DNA of 64,000 bases from Terriglobia bacterium. Its GTDB lineage: Bacteria > Acidobacteriota > Terriglobia > Terriglobales > Acidobacteriaceae. This document shows positions 28,459 through 37,494 of this stretch, piece by piece; within the stretch, counting starts at the first letter, position 1, and every line of letters starts with the position of its first letter. The stretch covers positions 682,001 through 746,000 of the forward strand of contig JAIQFD010000002.1 in assembly GCA_020073495.1 (NCBI GenBank), in the 5' to 3' direction. The notes beneath the pieces were generated by a model. That model searched no databases, was not told the origin of the DNA, and was given only the letters and a program-made list of their open reading frames with translations. Made by a program: the position numbers and the translations under genes.

Positions 28459-30114
28459 CTAGAACCTCGTCGCATCCGCCCGGTTTTTGTGCTCCATCCT
28501 GCGGAAAAACTGGCGTGGCTCGATGCGGTAGGCAGCATCGTGCGGGCAGGCGTAGACGCAGCTGGGCTGGTTGAGGTCGGCACAGAGATCGCAGGTGATC
28601 GCCTTTTTTTTCATGGCCGCCTTGGCGATGCGCTCCGCGTCTTCGGGACGGGCGATGGCATGGCCGACCGCCTCGGCAGCTGAAGCCGCATCGCCGACAA
28701 TCTTCACCGGATGCATGTTGATGTTGCCGTACGGGCAGTTCTTGGCGCACAGCCCGCAGCCGACGCACCAGTCCTCGATGATGATTTCGAGTGAGTTGCG
28801 CCGGCGGATGGAGCCGACGGGGCAGCCGACCATACACAAGGGATCGCGACACTGACGGCAAGAGGTCGCGACCAGGTAGTTGTCGAACCGCAGGCCCTCG
28901 CGGACCAGGCGGGTGATGCCATCGTGGGTGTCGGCGCACGCCCGCACGCAGAGGTCGCAGCGAGTGCACTTGTTGAGGTCGAGCACCAGCAGGTTCTGCG
29001 CCTCCATCAGGCCCTGGGAGAGGAAGTCGCCGATGGGGACGCTCTGGACAGTCCTGAGCTGCTCCTGGTTCTCCGCCTGGCGGGTACCCGCCACCTCCGC
29101 CAGCGCCTTGCGGACATCCGGAAGACGGTCGATCATTTCGCGGAACTCCGCTTCGTTGATGCGGACCACCTCCACGTGGTCCAGAGCGGTGCAGGTGGCG
29201 GTGCGCACGCCTCCGCCGAGCAGCCCGACCTCGCCGAAGTAGTTGCCACGTGAGAGATAGGTCAGCACGAACTCGCCGCCGGGATAGTTCTGAGAGACAC
29301 GCACGAAGCCAAGGCGGATGAGAAAGAAGGAGTCGGCGGGCTCGCCCTGCTTGCAGATCACCTGTCCCGGAGCGTAGCGGACCAGTTCGACCTTCTGGCG
29401 CAGCTCCGAGATGAATTCGCGAGCGGCCAGGAGCTGTTGCAGGTTGCGACTCTGAGCGAGATTGGCGAACATGGGGACGCTGCGCAGGTGGTCGTCGAGA
29501 GCGCGCTGCCGGTAGTTCTGGTCGAGCTGGGCCTTGAACTTCGGGTTCTTCTGCAGAATGTCGAGGACGTTGCGCAACATCTCCAACATCACGCAGTCGG
29601 TGGCGGCGCGCACGGTCGCCGACCGCGGGTAGAAATTCATGCAGGTCATCTCGCCGAACAAGTCACCGGGGCCGAGCGAGGCGGTCGGGCTGTCGTAGGA
29701 GAGATCGACGGGAGCGTCGATGGGGATGAAGCGGCGCTGGCTCTCCTCGTCTCGCTGGTGAGCGGTGCGGGCGACCAGCTTGCTCTTGAGGCGGCTGAAA
29801 AACCCCGGAGCGCTGGCGTCGACCTTCACGTGGGCGATGGGGCTGGAAATGAAAACTTCAGCTCGGCCGTCGAGGATGTAGAAGGCCGTCGAGCCGAACT
29901 CGCCTTCGCGGCAGACCTCCTCGCCGGCGCGGAAGGTGCGGCGGACGACGGCGCCCCGATTCTTCTCCAGCAGGCCCTTCGACACGCCTTCGAAGATCGA
30001 GATCTTCAGCAGCTCATCGGGCTCGAGCGGCTCGCCGTGCCCCAGGGTGGTGCCCCAGCCGGCGGGAGCTTGCTTCGTGGCCTCTGGCGGTGAGAGGTGA
30101 TCGCTCGTGCTCAT
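28459..30114 (-). CDS. Two cyclic-nucleotide-binding domains fused to a four-cluster-type ferredoxin subunit
   Basis: Residues ~35-185 and ~215-340 are two cNMP-binding (CRP-like) domains, with FRAGEEVCREGEFGS and YAPGQVICKQGEPADS at the start of the barrels and PGDLFGEM and RGNYFGEV at the phosphate cassette. Neither has a DNA-binding domain. Residues ~385-540 hold Fe-S motifs like those of hydrogenase/formate dehydrogenase beta subunits: CTRCDLCVRAC, CRQCRDPLCMVGCPVGS, CVGCGLCAKNCPYG and CDLCADLNQPSCVYACP. It is the first gene of an operon with a cytochrome b-like protein and a 10-heme cytochrome. A redox subunit gated by a nucleotide or small ligand is a reasonable reading. Confidence 0.85.
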   Translation of the reverse strand: MSTSDHLSPPEATKQAPAGWGTTLGHGEPLEPDELLKISIFEGVSKGLLEKNRGAVVRRTFRAGEEVCREGEFGSTAFYILDGRAEVFISSPIAHVKVDASAPGFFSRLKSKLVARTAHQRDEESQRRFIPIDAPVDLSYDSPTASLGPGDLFGEMTCMNFYPRSATVRAATDCVMLEMLRNVLDILQKNPKFKAQLDQNYRQRALDDHLRSVPMFANLAQSRNLQQLLAAREFISELRQKVELVRYAPGQVICKQGEPADSFFLIRLGFVRVSQNYPGGEFVLTYLSRGNYFGEVGLLGGGVRTATCTALDHVEVVRINEAEFREMIDRLPDVRKALAEVAGTRQAENQEQLRTVQSVPIGDFLSQGLMEAQNLLVLDLNKCTRCDLCVRACADTHDGITRLVREGLRFDNYLVATSCRQCRDPLCMVGCPVGSIRRRNSLEIIIEDWCVGCGLCAKNCPYGNINMHPVKIVGDAASAAEAVGHAIARPEDAERIAKAAMKKKAITCDLCADLNQPSCVYACPHDAAYRIEPRQFFRRMEHKNRADATRF

Positions 30115-30364
30115 ATTCGGGCCCTATGCCGATCAGAAGCTGGGGGCTGGCTGATGGGAAATCACGCGCGACAGGATCCACCGCGCGCAAGAACAGTAGA
30201 GGGAAGATATAAGAAGAGCAAACCCATGTCCAGAGCGGGATTTTGGGGGACGTCCAACCGTACGATTGACGAATCGCCAGAGCGCGGATATAAGGCTGAA
30301 GTCCGTTATCCCGGGGCACCAGGCTGAGCACGTGAGATCCGACAGGGCCAGAACGACGACCGAG

Positions 30365-31666
30365 ATGTGCTCGCCTATCGTCCTGTTCTCCGCCATCCTC
30401 TTTCTCTGCGTTTCCTCCTACGCGGCTCCCCAAGGCCCTGCGGCGTCCCAGTACACCGGCCCGGGATCGTGCGCGTCGTCGAGTTGCCACGGCGCCATCC
30501 AGCCAAAGACCGAGACCGACGTCCAGCAGAACGAGTACAGCACCTGGGTGGTCCAGGACAAGCACTCCAAGGCATACGCGGTGCTGTCGAACGCGCAGTC
30601 GAAGCGGATCGCGCGCAACCTGAAGCTGAGCGAGCCGGCGGAGAGGTCGGCGAAGTGCCTGGCGTGTCACGCGCTCGATGTGCCTGCCAGCCGCAGGGCG
30701 CGGACCTTCGAGCTGGACGACGGGGTCAGTTGCGAAAGCTGTCACGGGCCGGCGTCGGCATGGCTGGGACCGCACACCAGCAAGAACTGGACGCACGAGC
30801 AGTCGGTCCGGCTGGGCATGTACGACACCAAGGAACTGGTGAAACGCTCGGAACTCTGCCTGTCGTGCCACCTGGGGACGGCGGAGAAGGCGGTGGACCA
30901 CGAGATGATTGCCGCCGGCCATCCCGACCTGGCTTTCGAACTCGACTCCTACACTGCCGTGATGCCGCGCCACTGGAAGCCCGAGAAAGATCCTTGGGCA
31001 AGTGTGCGCGGCTGGAGTGTCGGCCAGGCGGTGCAACTGCGCGAAGGACTGCGCCAACTGGACCGCAGGGCTCGTTCCGGCAACTGGCCGGAGTACGCCG
31101 AACTGGATTGCTTCGCGTGCCATCACGCTTTGACCAAGCCGGCAGATAGCTGGCGGCAGCAGACCGGCTATCCCAGCCGCAAACCGGGCACGCCTCCCTG
31201 GAACAACTCGCGGATCGCGGTGCTGCGGCACATCGTGCGCGATGCCGATCCGCAACTGGCACAGCAGCTCGACGGAGAGATGGCGAAGGTCGCCGCGTCG
31301 ATGGAACGGCTCTCGCCGGCCCGCGAGGCAGCGGGGCAAACCGCATCCTCCGCCGGAGGGATCGCAAACCGGGCGGTGGAGCTCCTCGCGTCCAGGAAAC
31401 ATGGTCAGGCGTCCGCCTTGCGGCTCCTGGGCGAGATCTCGGCCGACGCCGACGCCATCAGCAATGGCGGCGAACGCAGCGCCGAACAGGCGGTAATGGC
31501 AGCCGACGCCTTGTACCTCGCGTGCTCGAGGAACGGGAAGCTCGCGAACGACGCCGAGCTGAAAGCCGCCATCGATGCCATGTTCCAACAGTTGGAGAAT
31601 CCTTCCAGCTACAATCCGCAGCGTTTCCGCGAGCAACTCGGCAAGATCAAGTCCCACCTGCCCTGA
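30365..31666 (+). CDS. Secreted 5-heme cytochrome c (c554-like)
   Basis: The start is placed at ATG 30365, which gives a signal peptide (SPIVLFSAILFLCVSSYAAP). Upstream in-frame codons exist but lack a ribosome site. Heme sites are CASSSCH (C-x4-C-H), CLACH, CESCH, CLSCH and CFACHH. The pattern GPGSCASSSCHGA with a later DGVSCESCHGPA resembles the cytochrome c554 family. The C-terminal ~150 residues are helical and heme-free. It is divergent from the cNMP/Fe-S operon across a 250-nt intergenic region, so both may share regulation. Confidence 0.8.
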   Translation: MCSPIVLFSAILFLCVSSYAAPQGPAASQYTGPGSCASSSCHGAIQPKTETDVQQNEYSTWVVQDKHSKAYAVLSNAQSKRIARNLKLSEPAERSAKCLACHALDVPASRRARTFELDDGVSCESCHGPASAWLGPHTSKNWTHEQSVRLGMYDTKELVKRSELCLSCHLGTAEKAVDHEMIAAGHPDLAFELDSYTAVMPRHWKPEKDPWASVRGWSVGQAVQLREGLRQLDRRARSGNWPEYAELDCFACHHALTKPADSWRQQTGYPSRKPGTPPWNNSRIAVLRHIVRDADPQLAQQLDGEMAKVAASMERLSPAREAAGQTASSAGGIANRAVELLASRKHGQASALRLLGEISADADAISNGGERSAEQAVMAADALYLACSRNGKLANDAELKAAIDAMFQQLENPSSYNPQRFREQLGKIKSHLP

Positions 31667-31759
31667 CGATTGCCAGATCAGCGTTGCCAAATCCCCTTGT
31701 TGCCACTGATCGTTATTGGTGAGAAGGGCTAACCTCCATCTCCACTACGATGATGTCGC

Positions 31760-32527
31760 CTACTGCGTTGAATGGCACGACCGCATCTGGCCGACTGAGG
31801 AGCCTCCGGAAGCGGCACCGGTTAAGAACTGACAGGGCTTGCGGATGAGACAAGCTATTCGGACGAGAATGTGGCTGTAATCAGGCCACTGACGCCTTAG
31901 AAACTGCCCTTTGCGCTGTTCCTTTGCCCTGACCCCTACCTCGGTCTTAGTCTCGGCCCAGGAGCGCCCCTGAGCGCGTAGAGAGCCAATCCTGGTGCTG
32001 TCCACGACAACGCGCGGCCTGCCCAGCCGCTTCCCTTTTGCACGAGCATTCCGCAGACCGGCTTTTACCCGTTCTTGGATCAGTGCGCGTTCAAATTCAG
32101 CGATTCCCCCGATGATTTGAAACATCAGTCGGCCAGATGGAGTACTGAGGTCCAGATTGTCACGCAGGCTGACGAATGCCACCCCCAAAGCGCCCAGTTC
32201 GGCTAGTGCGTTGACCAGATGCTTTAGCGATCTGCCGAAGCGATCTACCTTCCAGACAAGGACGGCGTCAAATCGGCGCTGACAGGCGTCTGCCATCAGT
32301 CGCGTCAGGGCCGGCCGCGTCTCCTTTGAGCCCGAGACGCCTTGATCGACGTACTCCTCGACGATCGTCCATCCGCGCCGGCACGCGTACTCGCGCAGGT
32401 CTCGTAGCTGCATCTCGGGATCTTGTCCGTTTAGTGTTGAGACGCGCGCGTACGCCCCGACGCGGGTGATGGTGGGGGGCAGTTCTTGAGGGATCTTCCA
32501 TGCGGTGGTACGGTGATTCTTAGCCAT
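31760..32527 (-). CDS. Serine recombinase (resolvase/invertase family), C-terminus altered
   Basis: Residues 22-160 are a resolvase catalytic domain: VGAYARVSTLNGQDPEMQL holds the nucleophilic Ser, followed by DQGVSGSKETRP, VWKVDRFGRSLKHLVNAL and LMFQIIGGIAEFERALI. The linker KGKRLGRPRVVVD leads into the helix-turn-helix, which breaks after SWAETKTEVG. The final ~50 residues look unlike any recombinase, so a frameshift or replacement probably removed the recognition helix. It may be catalytically intact but unable to bind its site. Fragments of a close relative lie at 3.5-3.9 kb. Confidence 0.75.
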   Translation of the reverse strand: MAKNHRTTAWKIPQELPPTITRVGAYARVSTLNGQDPEMQLRDLREYACRRGWTIVEEYVDQGVSGSKETRPALTRLMADACQRRFDAVLVWKVDRFGRSLKHLVNALAELGALGVAFVSLRDNLDLSTPSGRLMFQIIGGIAEFERALIQERVKAGLRNARAKGKRLGRPRVVVDSTRIGSLRAQGRSWAETKTEVGVRAKEQRKGQFLRRQWPDYSHILVRIACLIRKPCQFLTGAASGGSSVGQMRSCHSTQ

Positions 32528-32595
32528 TGTTGCCTCCTTCTAGGCGACTTTGGTTAGCGCCGTGTCGGTGTTCGAGCACCGATGCGGCGCGCTGA

Positions 32596-32760
32596 TTACT
32601 CCCGCCTCTTGCCTGCAGCAGCTTTGGGCGCTTTTGCTCGGTCCCAGTAGGGACTCTTGCATCGGGCACAACGAAGTGGCTTGTCATTGTTTCTCGACTG
32701 CCACTCATGCCCGCATTGTCCGCAAATCCAGACGATCACGCGTTCGAGACGTTTCGGCAT
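32596..32760 (-). CDS. Small zinc-ribbon protein
   Basis: The 54-residue protein (MPKRLERVIVW...) carries one zinc ribbon, ICGQCGHEW and RCARCKSPYW, and a basic tail. An ATG seven codons upstream (32781) lies in the middle of the palindromic operator, so I prefer the ATG at 32760. No ribosome site precedes it. The promoter position predicts an mRNA with only a few leader nucleotides. Such small ribbons are often nucleic-acid binding, but the function is unknown. Confidence 0.65.
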   Translation of the reverse strand: MPKRLERVIVWICGQCGHEWQSRNNDKPLRCARCKSPYWDRAKAPKAAAGKRRE

Positions 32761-32769
32761 TACGGGGTA

Positions 32770-32797
32770 AGTGTACACCATTGGTGTACACTGTCAA
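32770..32797 (-). promoter_or_regulatory. Promoter overlapped by a perfect palindromic operator
   Basis: On the minus strand TTGACA (32797-32792) and TACACT are spaced by 16 bp. The palindrome AGTGTACACC-ATT-GGTGTACACT (10-bp arms, 32770-32792) fills exactly the spacer and the -10 box. A repressor bound here would block RNA polymerase. The start point would fall just before the zinc-ribbon ATG at 32760. Confidence 0.65.
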
Positions 32798-33109
32798 GTT
32801 CAATTCTGGTAGGCGGCCTTGCCACCTTTGCCAGCCCTTCGCGGCCCAAAACGCGCCGCTCGCCGCGGCCTGAAAGTAATCACCACCCCAAATCGGGGCG
32901 GCCTGCGGCCGACCACCGGATTGGGCGAGAAAAACTGGTGTCGGGCAGTCGGTCTCGATAGTGCTCGCTGACATCACAACCACAATATGTGGGGGAGCAG
33001 TTCGTAGCTGGTGAGAAGGTCTGTTATCGACAGTGATTCTACTGCGCAGAGGTTTCCGATGCGGATCGGGGTAACCCTGCGACCTTCACAAAACTTCGAA
33101 TCGAGCGCC

Positions 33110-33904
33110 TCATCCTCGCTTCTGCAAGACTCTCAAGATCCCCGTCAGGAGCATGCCCGGCGTTGGAGGGCAGCCCGGTATGTAGCCGTCAACCGGTATG
33201 ATCGAGTCCACCGCGCCGGCCACGGCGTAGCTGCCCGAGAAAACGCCACCGCTGCAGCCGCACGCGCCCACGGCGACGACGAGTTTGGGTGAGGGAGTCG
33301 CCGCGTAAGTCTGTTTCACCGCCTCTGCCATGTTGCGCGTCACCGGACCGGTCACCAGGAGCATGTCTGCGTGCTTGGGCGAAGCCACGAAATGGATCCC
33401 GAAGCGTTCCAGGTCGTAGTAAGGGCTGTTCAGTGCGACGATCTCCTGTTCGCAGCCGTTACAGGAGCCCGCGTCTACTTCGCGGATGTTCAGCGCGCGC
33501 CCGAGCATCGCCCGAATGGTTTCCGCTGCCTTGGTCAATGCGGGTTCCTCGTTCGGGAACTCGGCTGCTGCATCCACATCCCAACGGCGCACCAGCCCGG
33601 CCTTGCCCACTCCGCAGCGGGACAGCTTTTCGGCGGCGAAGAACGCTCCGTCTCCGACCTCGATGCACCGGCCGCAGCCGATGCACTGGCCGTAATCCAA
33701 CGTGAGGTGCTGCTTCGAGCCCGAGGTCTCCAGCGCGAGCGCCGAAGTCGGACAGGCGGCTACGACCCGCTCGGCGATGGCGCGGTTCAGCCGCGGCGCC
33801 TGTACCGCCGGCATGCGGCTGCCTGTTGCATTGCGCGCCAGCGCATCCACCGGAATGAGGACGTTCTCGCTTTGCAGGCTGCGTTTGGCGATGTCGAAGA
33901 TCAT
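33110..33904 (-). CDS. Hydrogenase-4-like small subunit (HyfI/NuoB type) with N-terminal ferredoxin domain
   Basis: The ATG overlaps the previous stop (CGATGA). Residues ~45-85 form a one-cluster ferredoxin-like domain (AACPTSALALE and CIGCGRC). From residue ~135 the NuoB/HycG-like domain starts, with the N2-cluster ligands in GSCNGCEQE, VGACGCSGG and PGCPPTPG. In E. coli the ferredoxin (HyfH) and HyfI are separate, so this is a fusion or compact version. It is the last gene of the six-subunit complex and would pass electrons to the large subunit next to it. Confidence 0.85.
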   Translation of the reverse strand: MIFDIAKRSLQSENVLIPVDALARNATGSRMPAVQAPRLNRAIAERVVAACPTSALALETSGSKQHLTLDYGQCIGCGRCIEVGDGAFFAAEKLSRCGVGKAGLVRRWDVDAAAEFPNEEPALTKAAETIRAMLGRALNIREVDAGSCNGCEQEIVALNSPYYDLERFGIHFVASPKHADMLLVTGPVTRNMAEAVKQTYAATPSPKLVVAVGACGCSGGVFSGSYAVAGAVDSIIPVDGYIPGCPPTPGMLLTGILRVLQKRG

Positions 33905-35373
33905 CGGTCGCACCCGGAATAGGACAGGTTGAAGCTCTTATTGATCAGCGGAAAATCCGCGATGATGTTGCCCGGCATGGCCAGGGGCAGAGCCGGCCAG
34001 TTCTGGAACGACGGCGACTTGATGTGGCAGCGCGCGACGACCCCATCTCTCACCCGCACCCAGTAGAGCAGCTCGCCTCGCGGTGATTCGACCGCGGAAA
34101 ATCCTTCTGCGCTTTGCTCCGGGGGGACAGAAGTGCTAATGGCGCCCGCCGGCAGCCCACTCAGAGTCTCGTCGATCAACCGCGCCGAGACCGCGGTCTC
34201 GTCGATCCGCATGCGAGCCCGCGCCAGCACGTCGCCGTAACGGTAGTGCGGGACGTTTGTACTGATGGTGCGATAAAGGCCGTAGGGATGGTCTACCCGC
34301 ACATCCATGCGAACTCCGCTGGCGCGCGCGGCCGGGCCCACCACCGCAAGGGCGCGGGATGCTTCGCGCGTCAGGACTCCCGTGGTCTCAAAGCGGTCCT
34401 GGACCGACGGCGTGTCCAGCACCATGCGCGCCAAGGCCGCGAAGTCCCGCGCGGCTTCGGCAACGGTGGCGGACAGTTGGCGCGCCTCGCGTTCCAGCAA
34501 ATCGCGTTTCACTCCGCCGGATATGGCAATGCCGCGCCAGAAGCGGGTTCCGACCGAGCGCACCGACGCCTGCAGCAACGATTCCTTGATGCGGGCGGTG
34601 TAGGCGGCAGGCACGGTGAACCCGACGTCACCGCACAGTGCACCCAGGTCCGCGATGTGGGCCACCATTCGCTCCAGCTCGAGGCCGACGAGGCGGATCG
34701 CCCGGCCGCGCGGCGGAACCGCCACCCCGAACGCGTTCTCCACCGCCTGGCAATATGCAACTGCGTGCGCGAAGCAGTGATCTCCGGAGACCGACTCCGC
34801 CAACAGCGGGCCGCTGAGGATGGGCGCGCCTTTGAACAGCTTCTCGGTTCCTTTGTGGGTGTAGAAATGGCGCAGTTCGAGGTGGAGCACGGTGTCGCCA
34901 ACCACGCTGAACCGAAAATGTCCCGGCTCGATGATGCCGGCGTGCACCGGGCCGACCGGGACTTCGCACACACCCTCGCCCTGCACCCTCAGGAAACGAT
35001 AGTCGCGATGCGCCGTCGGAACCTTGACGACCTCGTCCGTCATCGGATGTACCCCGTCAGGCCAGTTCTCATGCAACAGCAGCGGGCGCAGGTCCGGGTG
35101 GCCGTGGATCTCGACGCCGAACTGGTCGGCTAGCTCGCGCTCATACCAGGCCGCAGCCGGGGTGACCGCCGTGGCGGAGCGGATCGAGCCCTCCACCGCA
35201 CAGTCGAGTACGCGGTACTCGCGACTATCCACGTCCACGACGTAGTGCACGCGGCGCTGCCCATCCTCGTCCAGACTGCCGAAAATCGAGACCAGGCGCA
35301 CCCCGTCGGAACGCAACAAATCCAGCACGTCCTCGACCTTGGTCTCGTGGGCGCGTTGTTTCTCGGGAGTCAT
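33901..35373 (-). CDS. Hydrogenase-4-like large subunit without NiFe ligands (NuoCD/HyfG type, Ehr)
   Basis: Residues ~1-150 resemble NuoC (AAAWYERELADQFGVE, HPDLRPLLLHENWP); the rest is NuoD/HycE-like (VGPVHAGIIEPGHFRF, HFYTHKGTEKLF). The NiFe-binding cysteines of true hydrogenases are missing: where RxCGxC is expected it reads ESVSGDHCF, and at the C-terminus NLSYSGCDR replaces DPCxxC. This is the hallmark of energy-converting hydrogenase-related (Ehr) complexes, which do not make H2 and whose reaction is unknown. The ATG overlaps the preceding stop (ATGA). Confidence 0.88.
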   Translation of the reverse strand: MTPEKQRAHETKVEDVLDLLRSDGVRLVSIFGSLDEDGQRRVHYVVDVDSREYRVLDCAVEGSIRSATAVTPAAAWYERELADQFGVEIHGHPDLRPLLLHENWPDGVHPMTDEVVKVPTAHRDYRFLRVQGEGVCEVPVGPVHAGIIEPGHFRFSVVGDTVLHLELRHFYTHKGTEKLFKGAPILSGPLLAESVSGDHCFAHAVAYCQAVENAFGVAVPPRGRAIRLVGLELERMVAHIADLGALCGDVGFTVPAAYTARIKESLLQASVRSVGTRFWRGIAISGGVKRDLLEREARQLSATVAEAARDFAALARMVLDTPSVQDRFETTGVLTREASRALAVVGPAARASGVRMDVRVDHPYGLYRTISTNVPHYRYGDVLARARMRIDETAVSARLIDETLSGLPAGAISTSVPPEQSAEGFSAVESPRGELLYWVRVRDGVVARCHIKSPSFQNWPALPLAMPGNIIADFPLINKSFNLSYSGCDR

Positions 35374-36824
35374 CGCAACACCGCCATGGCTCCGTTCAGC
35401 ACGACGTTGAAAGCTGCTGGGATGCGGACGCCGAGCACCACCAGGCACATCGCGCAGATCGACATGGCCGCAAAATCAGAAGCCACGAAGCTCACCTTCG
35501 TCGGTGGCTGCTCTTTCTCGCCGCCTAGCATGTGCTGGAAGTGATAGAGCAGCGCGCCGAAAACCACAGACAGCACGGCAAGCAGCAGGACCGCAATGAA
35601 ATAGTGCGCCGTGGCGAACGCCTGCGTCAGGATCATGAATTCGCTGACAAATAATCCGAAGGGCGGCAGTCCGACGATGGCCAGGCCGCCGACGATCATG
35701 GCGCCGCTGGTCCAAGGCAGCGAGTTGGCCATGCCACGGATGCGCTCGATGTGCAGGGTCCCGTAGTTCTCGCGTACATTGCCAGCACCGAAGAACAGCA
35801 GTGACTTAGCGATCGAATGGTTGAAGGCATGGAGTAGTGCAGCGAAGATGCCGACGGCCCCGCCGATGCCCACGCCGATGGCGACGATGCCCATGTGCTC
35901 GATGCTGCTGTAGGCCAGCAGGCGCTTGAGGTCGCGCTGCACGATCATCAGGAATGCGGCGACGGTGATCGACATCCCGCCGAACACCAGCAGCAGCGTG
36001 TGGCTGAAGCCGCTCCCGATGGCGCGCGATACGATCGCATCGAACCGCAACACCGCGTACATGGCGCAGTTCAGGAGCACCGCAGAAAGCAGCGCGCTGA
36101 TGGGCGACGGCGCTTCCGCGTGCGCGTCCGGCAGCCAGCTATGCATGGGCACGAAGCCGACCTTGGTCCCGTAGCCCACCGCGACGAACACGAACGCCAG
36201 TTTCATTAGATCCGGCACGGCGCGGAGCTTCGGAGCGGCCGCCATCAGCGCCGCCCAATCGAGCGCCGTCTCCGGGCTCACGCCTCCGCGCACTGCCGCC
36301 AGGTACAGGGCGATAGTGCCGAACAAGGCAAACGCGATGCCCACGGTGCATACGATCAGGTATTTCCAACCGGCTTCGACCGCGCCCTCGGTGTTGTAGA
36401 AGCCGACCAGCAGGGCCGAGGCCAGCGTGGTCCCTTCCACGAAGATCCACAGCATCCCAAGATTCGCCGAGAGGTAGACCGCGACCATCGTGAACAGGAA
36501 CACGAGCACCAGTGCATAAAACCAGCGCGGCGAGGAGAACCGGCCTTCCGGGATGTGGCGCATGTATCCGACCGAATACGCCAGCACCAACGCGAAGATC
36601 AGGCCGATGTTGATCAGGAAGAACGAGGTGAGACCGTCGGCGCGCAGGTAACGGCCGGTCTGCAGCGACCCGCTCACGTGGATCTTCCACACGGCGTTGC
36701 CGATGGCCGCCAGTTCGAGCGCGCCGGTCGCCAGCGCGACCGCTACGGCAGGACGCCGCTGCTTGCAGGCCATGACGACAGCGGCGCCGAGCAGCGGGAT
36801 CAGAAGTAGAAGGGTTAATGTCAT
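35370..36824 (-). CDS. Proton-pump subunit, HyfF-like (NuoM/NuoN antiporter family)
   Basis: About 14 membrane segments are expected over 484 residues. Family hallmarks are WIFVEGTTLASALLVGF, SWLPDAHAEAPSPISALLSA (loop with Lys/His for proton transfer), ERMGIVAIGVG-like SSIEHMGIVA, and LLHAFNHSIAKSLLFFGAG. These correspond to the Mrp-type antiporter subunits of complex I and hydrogenase-4. It would carry out ion translocation for the Ehr complex. It is spaced 4 nt from the HyfE-like gene and overlaps the large subunit. Confidence 0.88.
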   Translation of the reverse strand: MTLTLLLLIPLLGAAVVMACKQRRPAVAVALATGALELAAIGNAVWKIHVSGSLQTGRYLRADGLTSFFLINIGLIFALVLAYSVGYMRHIPEGRFSSPRWFYALVLVFLFTMVAVYLSANLGMLWIFVEGTTLASALLVGFYNTEGAVEAGWKYLIVCTVGIAFALFGTIALYLAAVRGGVSPETALDWAALMAAAPKLRAVPDLMKLAFVFVAVGYGTKVGFVPMHSWLPDAHAEAPSPISALLSAVLLNCAMYAVLRFDAIVSRAIGSGFSHTLLLVFGGMSITVAAFLMIVQRDLKRLLAYSSIEHMGIVAIGVGIGGAVGIFAALLHAFNHSIAKSLLFFGAGNVRENYGTLHIERIRGMANSLPWTSGAMIVGGLAIVGLPPFGLFVSEFMILTQAFATAHYFIAVLLLAVLSVVFGALLYHFQHMLGGEKEQPPTKVSFVASDFAAMSICAMCLVVLGVRIPAAFNVVLNGAMAVLR

Positions 36825-36828
36825 CGTC

Positions 36829-37491
36829 TTATCCCCTCAGCTTCCGCAGTTTGGAGACGTCGAGGTGCTCAAAAGTGTCGCGGATACGGAATACGAACAG
36901 CCCCATCAAGAACACTCCCATCAGCAGGTCGAAGAAGATCCCGATCTCGATCACCAGCGGCATGCCGAACGTAGTGGTCAGGGCGGCCAGGAAGATGCCG
37001 TTCTCCAGCACCAGAAGTCCGACCACCTGCATCAGCGCCTTCTTGCGGCTGACCATGAGCAGCATCCCGGTCAAGACCAGCGCCACGGCGGCGGCGAGCA
37101 TGTCCTCATCCACGCCCAGCGTATGTACGTACGGTTGTACCGCGAAGAACGAAAGCAGGATCAAACCGGCGGCGATGAACACGGACTGCGCCGGGGTGGT
37201 CGAGGACGCCACGTCTCGCGGCGCATTCAGCCGCTCCACGATCCGGAACAGCGCATAGGGAATAGCGAGCACCTTCACCACGAAGACCATACCGGCAATC
37301 ACGTACGCCTCGGGCGACTTGTGAACGAATGCCAGCGCCAGGATCTGCGACGTCAGCACCGCGCACTGCGCCCCGAAAAGGACGATGCAGGTGGAGATCC
37401 GCTTGGCCGACGCCATCAGCAGCACGGTGATGAACAGCAGCACGGCGGAAGACGCCAGCGTTTTCGTCGCCGCAAGTTCAACCAGTCCCAT
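36829..37491 (-). CDS. Membrane subunit, HyfE-like (NuoK-related)
   Basis: The protein has 220 residues and about six hydrophobic segments. EAYVIAGMVFVVKVLAIPYAL and VVGLLVLENGIFLAAL, with an internal Glu of the NuoK type (LLVLENG), are characteristic of hydrogenase-4 component E. It contacts the HyfC-like and antiporter subunits in the membrane arm. It ends 3 nt after, and starts 3 nt before, its operon neighbours. Confidence 0.82.
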   Translation of the reverse strand: MGLVELAATKTLASSAVLLFITVLLMASAKRISTCIVLFGAQCAVLTSQILALAFVHKSPEAYVIAGMVFVVKVLAIPYALFRIVERLNAPRDVASSTTPAQSVFIAAGLILLSFFAVQPYVHTLGVDEDMLAAAVALVLTGMLLMVSRKKALMQVVGLLVLENGIFLAALTTTFGMPLVIEIGIFFDLLMGVFLMGLFVFRIRDTFEHLDVSKLRKLRG

Positions 37492-37494
37492 CCA

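Noticed and set aside
33901-35373. A working NiFe hydrogenase
   Set aside because: Both cysteine pairs that bind nickel and iron are replaced.
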